Of a stretch of DNA of 64,000 nt, positions 1 through 13,219 are shown piece after piece. Under the pieces are notes generated by a model. It saw only the letters and a program-made list of their open reading frames with translations, was not told where the DNA came from and did no database searches. Location of the stretch: positions 248,001 to 312,000 of the forward strand of contig NW_025942202.1 in the NCBI RefSeq assembly GCF_000764305.2. Direction: 5' to 3'. The stretch is from Hyalella azteca (taxonomy: Eukaryota > Arthropoda > Malacostraca > Amphipoda > Hyalellidae). Numbering within the stretch: the stretch's first letter is position 1; the number at the start of each line of letters is the position of its first letter. Both the position numbers and the translations under genes were made by a program.

Positions 1-2027
1 TTTCCCAGGAATACCACTGGTCTGAAAACTCCTGATGTCATTTCTCAATGTGGGATAGCAATTGCCGAAGTATGGCAGGTGTAGCGCAAAGTTGTTCAAA
101 CATGATCAGTTGGGCTATGTAAATAAGCGGGGCTTTGCTCTAATAGGAACCAAGTCGTCTTAGCCAACACCATCACGACTTGCGATGAAGGGGAAATAAA
201 CATGATTTCTCCCGAGTGTTGAACTTGCGTCCAATCATGAGTTATACTTTCCAGAAATCAAAAGAAAGAAATTTTCAAACATGCAATGAGTTTTTGTGCC
301 TGTAAAATAAGGAATACGATAGAAATGCCCGATTTTTGTGAGGCTTATTTTCTGAGATGCGTTGAGGTCTCCAGGAACAGACGGTGGATGGTAACGATCT
401 TCATATACGAAATTTTCTGTGGGTTTTTGTTCTTAAGAAAAAATACGAGAAAACGAGTGCATAAAAATTCATTGCGGCAAAAAATTTTACAATGCGTACA
501 CGTATAATTTAAAAATTGATAGAATGTTGTTATTGTTGTCATATTTTTCTACCACGAGTAAAGTCAGGAATCGTATAACGGTGAATAGCTAATAAATAAA
601 GATCAATGTCGGGAAATACTATCTCAGGCACGCAGCACTAACTGTTCACTAAAATGGAGTTTGCTGAAGCAATATAATTTTGTTGGTTTCTCAAGAGGAG
701 CTTTGCATGCAAACATAGCACGGTCTAGAGGACAGAGAAGCGTCATTCACTAGCATTTTCCCAGGCTACGAAATTAACGAGCGGACTCTTTCCATACTGA
801 ACCATCATTATCAGTCAACGTTCGAGATCGCGTCATCGTTGGCGAGTCTCACACTTGTTAGAGACTCGCTTGTTACAGCTGTTATAACGCGACGATCTGT
901 GACCTAATGCAGCTGCAAATAATGAAGAAGAGCGGGAGATCGTTCCCGTGAACAAGTGGCTCTATCAGATACGGCGTGCGTGACCATCGAGGACAAAAAA
1001 CTTTCTCGATATGCGTCTCGTTCACATCTGCGCTTTGATTGAGTGTTATCGTCCAAGTTGAGTTGAAGTCAATGATTGAAGTTCACAAACGTCGCAGCCT
1101 CAAATTTGCAAAAATGTGTTGCATTAGCTTTGCTATCGAAAATTCGTTCTCTAAATTTCATAAATCATCTGCAAAATATGTGAGACATGAGTCGTAAAAA
1201 CTGTGTTTTTTTAGGTTTTACTTGATGCTTGGTATAAAATCTATCATTTCACCCGGAAAAATATGCAGAATCTCATTAAAGTTTTCCCGCTACCTCTAAT
1301 CGCCTTGGGAATATTTACTAGGAGGCTTCATTTTCACAGAGCGAAGCCGGCAGTTCACAGTCATGCAAAGGACAGTTTCTCAAGCGATAAGTCCAGATGC
1401 GTGGCCGACACTCGTAAATTATCTACACTCGACACCGTTACTATTCTTTTTGAGCCGCTTGCTGAGCTCAAATATCTCGTGACCAACGCGTTTAGAGGTG
1501 GGCTAAAGGACAACACGTCTATAGCGACCACTCCTACATAGCTATGCGAAAGATAGTCGAGAATTGCCGGGATTTAATCTAAAAGTTTTCATATGCATAG
1601 CCAATCGCAGAAGTGAATATTTCTGAAAGACTAGTATGAGTTGCCTTGCAGAGAACACTAGCAGATGCACTTCTCATGAATATCAGACGTTGTGCATTTG
1701 AATTTTTCACTGTTCTGTATTAAGACTATATCGATATTTTAAACCAACTGATCAACAATAACCTAGGATACAATGCTGCACGTTATAGCTCAAGATGCGC
1801 GATACATAAACTTGTCGTCAAGAATTTAATATTATTTAGAGCTGCGTTCGCGGTGCGAGGAGCAAATACACCATCACCTATTTTCTGTCATTGCATATTC
1901 GTACTCCCTTCATCATCAATTTTATTGAAGCCATGACCAAGCCAGCGCGCGTATATTGAAATCTTTACAAGCTCCCTAGTACCACAACCACCTCAGTGAT
2001 ACCACCGCATCATCATTAATGTCGCCT
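1..2027. other. Stretch without recognisable gene
   Basis: AT-rich sequence. The longest frame is 92 codons (1263-1541, plus), with ordinary AT-rich composition and no recognisable domain. The AATAAA complement at 1921-1926 may belong to the minus-strand candidate exon at 2028-2195. Apart from the 842 hairpin I see nothing else. Confidence 0.6.
842..869. repeat. Small perfect hairpin
   Basis: A 9-bp perfect inverted repeat, GCGAGTCTC against GAGACTCGC, is separated by a 10-base loop. It lies in a slightly GC-richer patch with no open frame. Nothing indicates a function. It may be a chance hairpin or a remnant of a foldback element. Confidence 0.5.
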
Positions 2028-2195
2028 TCAATGTGTTTGCTGCGGCTTTTGAAGCCCTGCTTGATTTAGCGCCTTCACATTATCAACGCTCGTCGGGAAC
2101 GAGGACAAGGGGTGCTCGGCCGCCTGCACGATGTTGGTCCATAGGCCTGGGGCGTCGTGGGAGCTCGCTGTACAACCACCGTCTTCCAAGTTACT
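2028..2195 (-). CDS. Candidate 3'-terminal exon, product unknown
   Basis: On the minus strand a pyrimidine-rich tract ending TTTGTTTAG (bases just above 2195) is a good splice acceptor. It is followed by about 55 open codons that become markedly GC-rich, especially at third positions, in otherwise AT-rich DNA. The frame runs from SNLEDGG to a stop at 2028-2030 (ending QKPQQTH). An AATAAA polyadenylation signal reads on the minus strand at 1926-1921, about 100 bases past the stop. Acceptor, open frame, stop and poly(A) signal in order suit a last exon. The segment is hydrophilic, with no membrane segment or known motif. I recognise no family, and a chance open frame in a GC island remains possible. 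Confidence 0.3.
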   Translation of the reverse strand, partial: SNLEDGGCTASSHDAPGLWTNIVQAAEHPLSSFPTSVDNVKALNQAGLQKPQQTH

Positions 2196-2752
2196 AAACA
2201 AAATAAATAGATGACGTGTTAGAGTATTGTGCGGCATCAATTCAAAAACAATCTGTAACAATGCGTGTCAAATTCATTCAATAACAATATGTGACAGATA
2301 TCTGTTACATGTTAGTAAATAACAACCAGTTCATATTTTTCAATAAAACTTTTATTTCCTTGAGACAGCACAAAGAATTATCTGATGGAATTAGTACTGC
2401 AGCATAAATGTTTACATGTTACTGGGAAATAGAATCGAATTAAGCTCTTAATTATTTAAAGATTGTCTGTTACTATTAAAGAGTTAAATGCTCAGATTGT
2501 AGACGACATTCTTGGTTTGGAATAAAACCACATTGTGCGACTTTTTGTTATGTCAAAGCGAGCAAGTCTCTTGGTCTTAGCCGCAAGTCTTAAGGGTCCA
2601 CTCACTCGATGTTTAAAGAGGTAAACGCTGGCTTGGTTTGGCGGCGAATGAAGCCTGCCTCGTGGCTTCGGCAATCTGTTTGTAAGGACATGATCTCTTC
2701 ACCTGAGACAAGCATGCATGGGAAGTGCCCGTGTGCCCGGCAAACTTCACAG

Positions 2753-2874
2753 ACCTCACAAAACACTAAGAAAACGACCAAGTTTGTTCCGCTCTCGCAC
2801 TCCTATGTTTGATGGAGGCGGAGGAAAAAGTGCAGGACCAGGAGAATTGGAAAGCCCTGAGGGGCAATCGTACT
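2753..2874 (+). CDS. Candidate internal exon, basic/Gly-rich, product unknown
   Basis: The segment is bounded by a possible acceptor (AACTTCACAG, ending at 2752) and a reasonable donor (ACT|GTAAGC, GT at 2875-2876). It holds 40 open codons with one base left over at each end. The frame is basic at its start (KTLRKRPSLFRSRTP) and becomes Gly-rich (FDGGGGKSAGPG), as expected of a disordered, possibly phosphorylated linker. Local GC is higher than in the surroundings. Two overlapping frames (2609-2812 and 2809-3078) are also open. A competing minus-strand exon with a GTGAGT donor can be drawn at about 2612-2681, so strand and frame are not settled. No family is recognised. Confidence 0.25.
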
Positions 2875-5800
2875 GTAAGCCATCAAATCCAGGTCATCGA
2901 TCGTGCAGAACTCAGCAGATGGTGTGATCATCTTAGACTCAGAAGCCAGAAACTTTTCATCGAATCTTCAATCCATGCACACTCTATGGTAAAAATAGAA
3001 CAGCTTATTTTTATTGCTCCTTCGAAATTTTTCCGAATTCTACCGAAGATAGAGGCCAAATTAATGTTGGTTTTTTAATATTTTATTGTTGATATAATGG
3101 CAGGTCTCTGATTTAAAATGGGGTAAAAAAATTCTGCCCACTTCGAAAGCAAAAAATAAATAAGATCTGCATTGAACCATTGTCTTATATATTTTCAAAT
3201 TCGTTACGGAGAAGCATTTGCATAGACTAAACAAGATGAAATTTGTACAATCAACATCTGGTATCTTTATGAATTGACACCTCACAAGATGCATGTGGAA
3301 TCCAAATGTAGAAACTAATTGAACATGCANCCCGCATTTTCTGCAGGCAGTGTATTCTATTCACACCTAAAATAGCAATGCGGTATACTTTAAGAACAGA
3401 TAAATTAAGAAGAACTTTTTTATATATTCCTCGTTCTATGTTCAAAATTTGTCATGATATTGTGAACACAGTCGAAAAAATTTCGCCTTGGCGTAAAACT
3501 TCAAGAAATAAATATGTGATATTCAACGTATTTTCAGTAAGAGTTTTACACAAGTCGTTATTTGGAGACATCAAAGTCGGATTTGAGTCGTGCTTTCCTG
3601 GAACAATCAAGCCAGGTTCCAGCAGCGGCTTTTGGTCGCCATGCACGCATGACGAACGCGAGCCTCTGGCCTCGAGACATGCCTGCCCTCTTCTCAGTTT
3701 CCTGTTTTCAAAAGCACTTCCTGTAACTTTGTTGTAAGCTTATCAATAAAGATGACGATCAAGAGGTTCCAGATCTGTAAACAATTTCCTACATTGTTGT
3801 CAACGGTAATCTTATCCCAGCGTATTCTCCAAAACATAAAATTCCGCAAAGAAATCAAACTGTGTGCCAATCTTTTTCAATCGGTACCGAATACATACTA
3901 AAAGTAGAAACATTTTCTAAATCGTATGGTTCATGAAACACGTGGCACGTTTATGAAAATAACTGTAAATTGAAATTTTCGCGGTAATATTTGTTTAAAG
4001 TAAAAATTTTATCAATTTCATGTACTTTGCTCAGTGTGGAGATTTCGGCCGAAAGAATCTACATTACGAGGCTTCAGAGATGCATCATGTTTGCTCGAGT
4101 TTTTGACGTCAAAAAAAAAACAATTCGAAGCATTTTGTTTGGTATCACGCACAATTCGAAGAGCAGTATAGAGCTGCAATAATGTAAACCAGTGAAGCAA
4201 ATATTTGTTCACCCAAGACCTTGGTGTCATGGGGCATCTGGTCAAAGTTCAAGTCGTTATTTGCTCGTCCTGATGCCATTTCTTCTGAACTATCTGGAAA
4301 AGGTTACCCAAAAATCACTGTGGAAAATTTGCTCCTATTGGAATAGATTAGGCAAGCAGTGGGTTCTGTGTTAAGAGTGCCACGCTCGACACACCGTCGA
4401 CACACCAGCGTGACAGTTCCATTTAGTGAGACTTCAATACACCCACGCACCCGATCCTTGATACCCATTAGTGGCCTCCTAACTCGACTGCCTTTGCTTA
4501 CGTAAGTTTGATTAGGACAAAAATAAGCTAGGTCATTTAGAAAGTTGCGTGTATAAGGAAACAATTACTGTTAAGCAGATTATCGATGAGAACATAAACC
4601 GAATAATTTCTTCGTAACCATGCACTCTTTTAATACTAATTCCACACAACAATCTCTTTAAAATTTCAATTGTGGAGTTCACATTTCAAAAATATTGTTC
4701 ACGTTTGGAATACACGAAATCTCGGTGTCACTTTTTTATTCTTCTCCAATAAATACAGTGAAAGTTTATTAAAATAAACAATAAAATTGAGTGTAACACA
4801 CAAAAAGTTCTGAGTCAGACTGGTTAATTTATCTCAGTTCCATACAAGGAAAGGATGACCGACCTTGCACGTCAGAAAATCAACAAGCTCATCCATCAAG
4901 CTCATGCAAGGCTGGAAAAGCTATCGTTGCCCTGACTATTTCGGAGCACGATTCAGATCAGGATGACAGATCGTGAATAAAATGGTAAAAAATATAAAAA
5001 CAGTACATGTTTTTCTTTTCACAGATGATTTATTTTGTGATGATCATTGATATATTCCTAAAATTATTTCTGAAAGATAATCCCCAAACATATAACATGA
5101 TGAAAATTAAAGAAAATTAAGTTTCGTGAAAAGTAACAGGTGATGTGGTGGTCGTAAGTCCAAATCCTGGAGGTCAAGAATTTAGGTTCATTCTTCGCTG
5201 TTACTCGTCAAAACTTGCTCTAGCAATTCATTCATCAAACTGTGAAGATCATCAATCACTTCGGTGCCATTCTATCCGTTGTGATCTTGATCTGTATCGA
5301 TATCCCAGACCTTCTTAGATCTTTCAGGACAAGTCCTTGCAGTTGTTGCAGTGGCTGTGCCATCACGGCTCCGAATATGCACTGTAAGATGGATGGTATT
5401 CCAGTGAATTGGCTTCTCACGCCAGCGAGTCGCATTCAGCCGAGGTCGGTGTGGACCTGGCACAATGACGGCCTATTTTTTTCACGGCGTCATTAGGAAG
5501 CTTTTTAGGTTCCACCTTTGTTGAATTACGACGACCGTATCATTTCACTAATCATCAGTGGGGGCTTCTTGTAAACATCGCAACGATATTCCATGCAGCT
5601 GCCGTGATGGATCGCTTGATTTTACATCGAAATGTTTATGTTGCGTCTGAATTAAAAATCTGATTTATGTTGCGCCTGAATTATTTTAACTACAAGCAAA
5701 TTTATATTATGCAAAAAATTGAGCAGAAATATTTTCTAAAAGTGGCATGCTATCCTGGTATTTATTTCTACCGACACCCGTGCCACAATATAGGAGAAAA

Positions 5801-8800
5801 CTACAGAATACAGTCGAATGCTCACACAATAAAACATTTTAAATCTACCTCATTGGCACGTATCATTCTATGCTGACACGATTTTTCAATATTTTCAGTA
5901 TTATCGCACTGATTTCCAACTTATTTCCATCACTGCAATTGTTGTCTTAATTTTTAAATTAACTTTTTCAATCACGGTTATTGCAGTCTCAGTTTTTTTC
6001 AGCCTCCGTTATCGTAGACTCTGTTTTCGGTTATTTTAAGCTGCGGCTTTCGCAGCCGTATGTTCACTCCATTAAATAATTTAAACCAGTTTTCAGTTAT
6101 TGCGACAGCAATCTTATAGTAAACAATTATTTTCCGACACGGCAACTTGAGTCAAGCGAGATCTGTACAATGTCGCGAGATGTTTAACATAAAAATAATG
6201 GCGCAGAGTGATAGGCTGATTAGGTATTCTAAAAACGACAATTTTTTCCTTAAATAGATATAAGGATATTGTTTTACTATTTGGCTTTAAACCGTATTGT
6301 GAAATAACTTACATTGGCTACTTTAATATCAATTTTGTTTGCACTGAGATTAAAGGTTTTTCTCTGCCTAAATTAAATTACCTAACTTTAAAAATCACGC
6401 TTCTTCAAGCAACGCCACGCTGTCAATTTTTTCTCGGAGAAAAAAATTTATCTCGAGATAAATTTCAGATATTGAGATAAATTTGAAATGTGACAATATA
6501 CGCCACCTTACTTTGCTCAACACTTACACGAATATTCTACCTGAATATGAAATTTCTCCATCCAAAATTCGGTTAAACTTTAAACGTGTCTCCAACTTAT
6601 AGGTAAATATTTTATTAACTATAACATTATAGATGAAACAAGTTTCAGAGTGAAAGAATATACGCAAAAAATTCAGGGAGTTAGAGATTTTGTATGGCCA
6701 ATATTAGAACTCTTTACATATTGTTATTTGCAATGCAAGCAGTATAGAAATTTGAGGAAGAATTTTTTATTTATAAAATAAGCGAAATCGAAGATTGATT
6801 CTACACCGTGGGAACCAAAACCATTTGTTATCTGTGATGCAAAGCAATTTTTCACAAAGACTGCTTTTACTATTCATTTATAGTCATGGTCTATTCTGCG
6901 ACTCGTTGATCTTGAGCTCAATGCCGCGTCTCACGGCGTACGGAGTTTGCGTTTAACAATGAAGAAAGGTACGTCATATGTCGTCACTTTCGCTGTCACA
7001 TGCACGAGGAGGTCTTCTTTAATTTGAAATTAATTCTTAGAACTGCATCGGGGTGATGAATATTTTATTTAAATTTTAAAACAGCCTTAAAAGTTAGAAA
7101 AAAAATAAGGAAATGTACGTACGTAACTCGACAATCATCAACATGAATATGAGTGCATGTAGATTTGAAATCATTAGGAGCGATTGACTCCGTCGGGAAG
7201 TGAGGGACGAGCGTACATAACGTTTCAAATTGTAAATCTCAGCATCAAGCGGTCGATATTCATTTTTGTAGCGGCAAACAAGATTAAAAATGCAACCTTA
7301 TGCGAGAATTATAATCGCACGTTTGCTGACTCACGCTCGTCAGGGAACAAACAACAACTCGATGCTTCCAATAGATGTCGAAATTCTGCCGAGAGCGTCA
7401 TCATCACGGGGCATTTAGATTATTAGGCTGAGCTTGGATGTCAATGAGTGGCGCTTCTGAGGCGCTTCACTCATAACACATGCCAATTAAAGCGCATTCA
7501 AGGGAGTCTGGCCCCATTCTTGCACCAAAGTTACAAGGGAGGGCTTCGCAGAGAAGAAAAGAAAGCCTCATTAGCCATAGCTCGGTCAGGATGTTCCCCT
7601 ATTGTTGTTTGGCCATGTTGCAGTCAATTCTCGCTTTGTAAATTAAGACAATATTGTTGTTTGCTATTCGTAGGTGCTATACAAAGCCAATCCTTAATTT
7701 TGCAGGCTCGGCATAGCTGGACTTGGAAGGTGTGATTATTTCTCGCGCATATCCTCAAGGAATTCCGAGATGACTCTGAGAAGAACTTTTAGCTGAGTTT
7801 TTCTCTCAAAGTGGTATAAAATTCAGTTCTAAATGAATAGACAAAATAACAAATAATATAAGATCACTATTGCTGCTATGGAAGTATTCTCTGAATTTTC
7901 GAGCCTAGATAAAAATTAAAATATTTGACTTCCATTGAAATCTTATCAATCAAGGAATAATTTCGAAACTGACTAAATCCCGAGACCATTTTCGTCGAAT
8001 TTTTCAAAAATTTGTTATCATTTTTGTTGAAGTTTTGTAAAATTGTACATCATCATAACGTTTCATTGTGTCAATTTTTTATTTCACAGAACCACATAAA
8101 AATATTTGCATTTCTTCACTCAATTCCTTCTGTGACGCAAACTTGCCAAATGGATGATACCTCATTTTGAACTTTGTCAAGCGACTGTTTCTCGACCAGT
8201 GCAGAGAAATAATTTCTATCTATAAGAAATTTTGTTAGCCTTTTATCATAAACTTAAATGCGCATTTCAAAGTTGAAAGAACTATCGCTCCTTATGGCAA
8301 GGGAGCAATTGCATTTCAAATTATAACTGCATTTCTCTTGGACTTGACGATGCAAGATACTTTTTCTTGCCTGCCACTGACGCGTCGATATCACAATTTC
8401 TCTGCTTCTCCCAGGACGTTTCGCCTGCCTTGAATGTTTCACCTTTTGAGGAGCGAGCGACCAGGTTTTGAGTTCCACGCTGTCAATCGCAACGATGACT
8501 CTGTAATATGCAGGGCACAATTGAGCCTTGATTTCAATTAGGGTTCCATCTCACCACGTGCCTTATTCATAGTCATTCCCGCACATGGATGAAGCAACTG
8601 CGTAATGAACGTCTGCAGTTCAACCCGAGGATGACTGCGGACTCTTTCAGTTCATCCTTCTTATTAGGCGCACAAAAGTGGATCATTTCGTAGTTTCTTT
8701 TCTACCCAGATTCATATCGTGTCGATGATATCAGCTCACTGAATGTAAATATCGCTCGCTCCAGGCCACGGTGAAAAGTCTTCAATGAATCTCATTGTAG

Positions 8801-10889
8801 TGCCTGTCGAAGATCCCTCCCTTGGAGAACAATTAGATCGTCGAAGTTGACCATGGAGCGTTTTAATATTGCCGGGCCACAATGTGGAGCTGATGGTGTG
8901 AGTTTCCGTCAAAGGCTCGGGCATTGTGCCCTCGCTGTCTAGAAGAAGAATGCCGCAATTTAGAAGCCACTTTATAATGCAAATACTCTAGTATTCGCAC
9001 GATCTTTTATGGAAGGTGCACGTACAGGTATAATCGCAGCAGCTTTCTAGGAGAAAATTCTCCAAAAACTCGAGTGACAGAAATCTGAATTATTCAGCGA
9101 AATTTGAAAGACAATGCAGACTGGAAGGACAGTTGAAGAAATGCAACAAAGTTTTGAAAAATGAACAGTGTCGGAGGTTTTGTCATGTGGAATATTGAAC
9201 TTCTATTTTTGAGCTAGAAACTGTTAAGCTGACGCACGCAGTGAAATGAAAGTACGCGCTTGCGCATATACTGTAGTTTTTTTGACGCAAATAGAGAGTC
9301 CCTGGATATCGTTAGCAATTAATTGCAGTATTTCGAGAAAACATCGACAAAATAACATTGTGGCTGTCGCAAGCGCAAGAAAAACATGTTATGATGCTGA
9401 ATATAGGAATTTATGGAGCTTAGTTGGAGCAAATCGATTGCAAAATTATTCACTTTCCAAATCTAACATGCAGCGTCGAGGCTCATCTTCAATTGTTCAA
9501 TAGAAATTATTCAACTTCATAAACTATTCACGTTTTACTCAAATTGTTGAATAAATTTATGAAGTTGGCGAAATTCATGGTTCGAAATATCATAATGAAA
9601 GTTGAAAACATTAGAAATTGGCGGTAAATACTGATAAAAGTATTAGCCAATGTTGATACATTCATCGTGCATCAATCTAGTCTGAATGCATGTTTTGATT
9701 AGGTTGCGCTTGAAATAAACTTCTACATAAATACTCATAAAACATAATTTGAATAATTTGTTTTGACTTAACTTTCAAATTCATTGTTCGCAAAATAACC
9801 TAATTTCACGGTATCTCTTGAAGATAAACAACAAAAAAACATATTAATTAAATTCATTTTATTATTATCTGAAAATGTGAAAGTATCCAAAAAACTATTT
9901 TTTAGACGTGAAGTAAACCAAGAGAATTACGTATTATAACGCAATGCATTAGAAAATTGGTTTGCAGTGATTTTCAGGGTGAGTGATTTTGTTCAAATAA
10001 AAATCCAATTTGTGCCTTTTTGTGGGTCATCCTCACTCAGTTTGACCCGGCAAAAAGGCGTATCAGTGCTACGACCGCTCTTTGCTCGTGTTTTGTGAAA
10101 GAAAGTGTGTCACTACTGCAACAATATGACCTATTCATGTTTATGAGTGAACCGCACAAAACGTTCACGATTGATTTGTTAAAACCTACAAATGAATGTC
10201 GAAAGAATATTTGTCAATTAAATTATTTCTTATGTTGTTGGAAGAAAATTATCGTTCCTTCAAAAATACCGAAAAAAGTATTACATGCATGAAGTGTCAC
10301 AAGATGACTGTGCATCTCAAACGGGTCGCGAAAAACAAACATGGCTCACTAATTAATGTATCGGAGCATCTGTGGGTTCCTATAATGAAGGACTACGTTT
10401 AGCAGGTCCCAAGCTCGTTGATTATAACTCTGTAAATCTTCGTCGTGCTATTGACAAGAGGACAGTGCCTTCATTGAGAGCTCTCTAGGAGCAAAGATAA
10501 AGCCTACTGACAGCACAAAAGCTGCCTAACAAAAGCGACCTCGTTCAATGTTTATCGCGCTCAGTCAATGGGAAAAGTCCATGGTTTTCACAAGTCACAC
10601 CAGCACGCACAAAATTTAAGAAATATAATTTTCAAGTCTAAATGAGGCATTTCGTTACGGTTTAAATTCACATTTTATTGATTTCTATCAATTTTACGTC
10701 GTACATGTGATGATTTTATCCACTGCAGGACGCTTTGCCTCCCTCCTACTTTTCACAACATATTATATGTGATTTTTAGTTCATTGTCTGACTTAGTTCT
10801 TTCATTCGGAGTTAGAGTGGACTAAATAGATAAGAAACCCTCAATATGAACTGGTTTTAAGATCAAGCTAGTGCTGAAATTTGTAATTT
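2875..10889. other. Long AT-rich stretch without recognisable gene
   Basis: About 8 kb with no supported gene. The longest frame (3378-3737, plus, 119 codons) has no recognisable domain and no coding-like composition. There is one N at 3330. Small structures only: a 22-bp palindrome at 6444-6465, and loosely repeated GTTATTGCAG-like segments at about 5976-6115. Confidence 0.55.
6444..6465. repeat. 22-bp perfect palindrome with adjacent direct repeat
   Basis: The half-site AAATTTATCTC is followed immediately by its exact reverse complement, with a CTCGAG centre. A further direct copy of GAGATAAATTT starts at 6474. In AT-rich DNA this can arise by chance or mark a small foldback remnant. No gene is adjacent. 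Confidence 0.7.
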
Positions 10890-10927
10890 ATACACGTGCG
10901 ATGGTGATATCACCATCGCACGTGTAT
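10890..10927. repeat. 38-bp perfect palindrome containing two E-boxes
   Basis: A 19-base half (ATACACGTGCGATGGTGAT) is followed with no spacer by its exact reverse complement. Each half contains the palindromic E-box CACGTG, so the site has two bHLH-type core motifs 18 bases apart. The palindrome is more GC-rich than its flanks. A perfect zero-loop palindrome of this length is not expected by chance in 64 kb. It may be a transposon footprint, a recent inverted duplication or a regulatory site. Confidence 0.9.
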
Positions 10928-13027
10928 GAATAAGTAAATTCTGCCATCTAATATTAACATTTGTAATTATAAACAAATAGAATTTCCACGTGTAACTACG
11001 GTGTAAAACAAGTTTCTAGCAAAAAAAAAACAGGATGCCTCTCACAATCACTGTTTTGAGGTCGAGTTCACTCATTATGCAAAGGAGGTAATATTTTCTG
11101 ACCATCCAGATGCCCGCTAACGCGGATACGAGAGGCATATTGGGTGGTAAATTTCGATCTAATTGCCTGCTAGTTTCTGTAACTAAGTCGCGACACGATA
11201 AGCAGCTTTATTTATACATGACAGACTGATGTTCATTCTACTTGTGACAAGATTATGTTCTGGTTTCGCGTCCAAATACTCTAGTTGCAGAGCAGTTCAT
11301 GGTCCCTCCGAATTTTAAGAGTGAGCTTTATCGAAGGTGGAGTCCGCAAGAGTTTGACACGAGTGTCTTCGAGGGGTCACATGCCAATTAAGAGAATGGG
11401 AGTGTGCACTGTTAAATCTTACCCTACTCTCACCAAATGAAGGGAAGTGAAAAGACCTCAAGGTTCAGACTATTTATGACCAACAACACCTAAAAGGGTC
11501 CACAACAAGCATCCTAGAAGCCACAAATCAAACCAGCTGTCATCTCAAATGTATTTGTTCGAAAAAATGACCGTTTGTTAGTTCCTCAATGAACGATGGT
11601 AATCTCTGCATGGTAAACGTGGAAGAATAAGTTAGTCCGCGAGCTCTCACAGTTCTGTTGACATCTTAATTGCCGCAGTGTGAATATCATCACAGCATCA
11701 AGTAATCAAATTAATTTGCTTTTAAATCTTGCCTTCAATATTTTTTGATAGTTTTACTCTAAACTCATATCAACTTGTTACGATTTCAATGAATGTTGAT
11801 CTTCGAGATGTGTTCTTCTTGGTAACATACCCATTTAACTGGATGTAGAGTGCGGGGTGCTTAAATCTTAAACATTACACCAAAATAAAATTCACACTAT
11901 CTGCTAAATACAATGCAAATCCTTCAAAAAACACATATTTAAATATGTTGCCTTTAAAAATAAGTTAAAAGTAAAATTTTTTTCTTCGAAATGAAAAAGG
12001 ATGCCTCTTACAATCACTGTTTTAACTTTACCCTTTGTTGAGTAAAGCTGTGATGTACAAGCTTTTAACACTTCTTTCCGACTTACCAATAAATCTCTCG
12101 CACAACTTCAAGCCGAGTATAGTGGCCACAATTATTTATACACTTTTGACGATACTGTGCTGTCTATGCATCGCAAGCCAACATTAACGTACGATTTTGA
12201 TGTTATAAAAAATTATTATCCCAGTTGACTGGTTCGCATCAGAAGCTTGTCAGTTGTGTATGTTTACATTGAAGATTATTTAATTTTTACATAACAGAGA
12301 AGTTGCAGAGGCATGCTTGCTCTAGTTAGTGATTACAGGTCATAGAATTTGTGACCGTTTTCCATCCAATTAAGAAGCATGCAAATGACCATCATTTCAG
12401 AAATTAAAGGTTAAGGCTAATAAACGTCATGCCTGTTGGTAACAAATTTATATATTCATTTTCTGAATTCAAGTTGAATTAAAGAATTACTCGACGTGCA
12501 GTCTAACACCTAAGAGGGCGTGAAGTGCAATGAATGGTCTGCCAGGAGGCAGGAGGAAGCAAAACCAATGCTATTTTATACTAGTAGGCCGATCTCAGCT
12601 CTCGACTCTGAACCTCAAAAATATCACAGAAAATTATTTCTAAAATTCAACTCATGAATTAAATATAATAAATATTCAATCCTGATACTATGCAAATTAT
12701 TTAAATAAAAATTTTATTGCTTTCGACTGTCAATTTAGACTGAAATTTTTGTCCTCGAGCGTAGCCCTGGGTAAGTGATGGGGTGGATTGATGTGGGAAT
12801 CGATTCACGTAATTGGTGAGGAATCTATGATTCTACATTAACCACGTTTTAGATTGCCAATTCATTGAGTGAAAAAACTTCTCCTAGAACAAGTGCCACG
12901 GTATGAAAATTAGCGAGGCATGCTTTGAAATGATACCTTTCCTCGCTGAATCGTGACCAGTCAAATCACATAGGAATGTATGGGCCATCAATCCCTCTTC
13001 AATAATAAGTCTGAATGGCGTCTGAGT
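10928..13027. other. Stretch without recognisable gene; one 25-bp direct repeat
   Basis: AT-rich. The only structure seen is a 25-bp segment beginning GGATGCCTCT and ending CACTGTTTT. It occurs at 11033-11057 and again at 11999-12023 with one mismatch, each time just after an A-rich run. It may be a remnant of a dispersed element. Confidence 0.55.
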
Positions 13028-13219
13028 TTATTTGAGAAGATTCGAGTGCAGAGCGCGTCTGTGGAGAGCGACACTAGCGCTCGATGCCTGCGTCGTGATG
13101 ACCGCCCGCTGTGGCGATAATTTCTTCTCAAGTTCCGAGAAGTCGAGATCTCCAACATCAAACTGAGCCTCGCGCCGCGCCGTGTGGCTTGACGAACTCA
13201 CGTCCGTCGCCGATGCCAT
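13028..13219 (-). CDS. Candidate short ORF or exon, product unknown
   Basis: A minus-strand frame of 63 codons starts with ATG at 13219 and stops at 13028-13030. Composition changes sharply here: many CG dinucleotides inside AT-rich flanks. The product is polar, with a Ser-rich start (SSSSH) and an acidic segment (FDVGDLDFSELEKKL) that could form an amphipathic helix. The bases before the ATG read CATCATTCAG, a possible splice acceptor, so this may be an internal or second exon. A GTGAGT lies about 18 bases into the frame and could instead act as a donor. No signal peptide or domain is recognised. Confidence 0.25.
   Translation of the reverse strand: MASATDVSSSSHTARREAQFDVGDLDFSELEKKLSPQRAVITTQASSASVALHRRALHSNLLK

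Noticed and set aside
3378..3737. 119-codon plus-strand frame
   Set aside because: Length alone is within what AT-rich DNA gives in 64 kb. There is no domain, no coding-like composition and no splice or poly(A) context.
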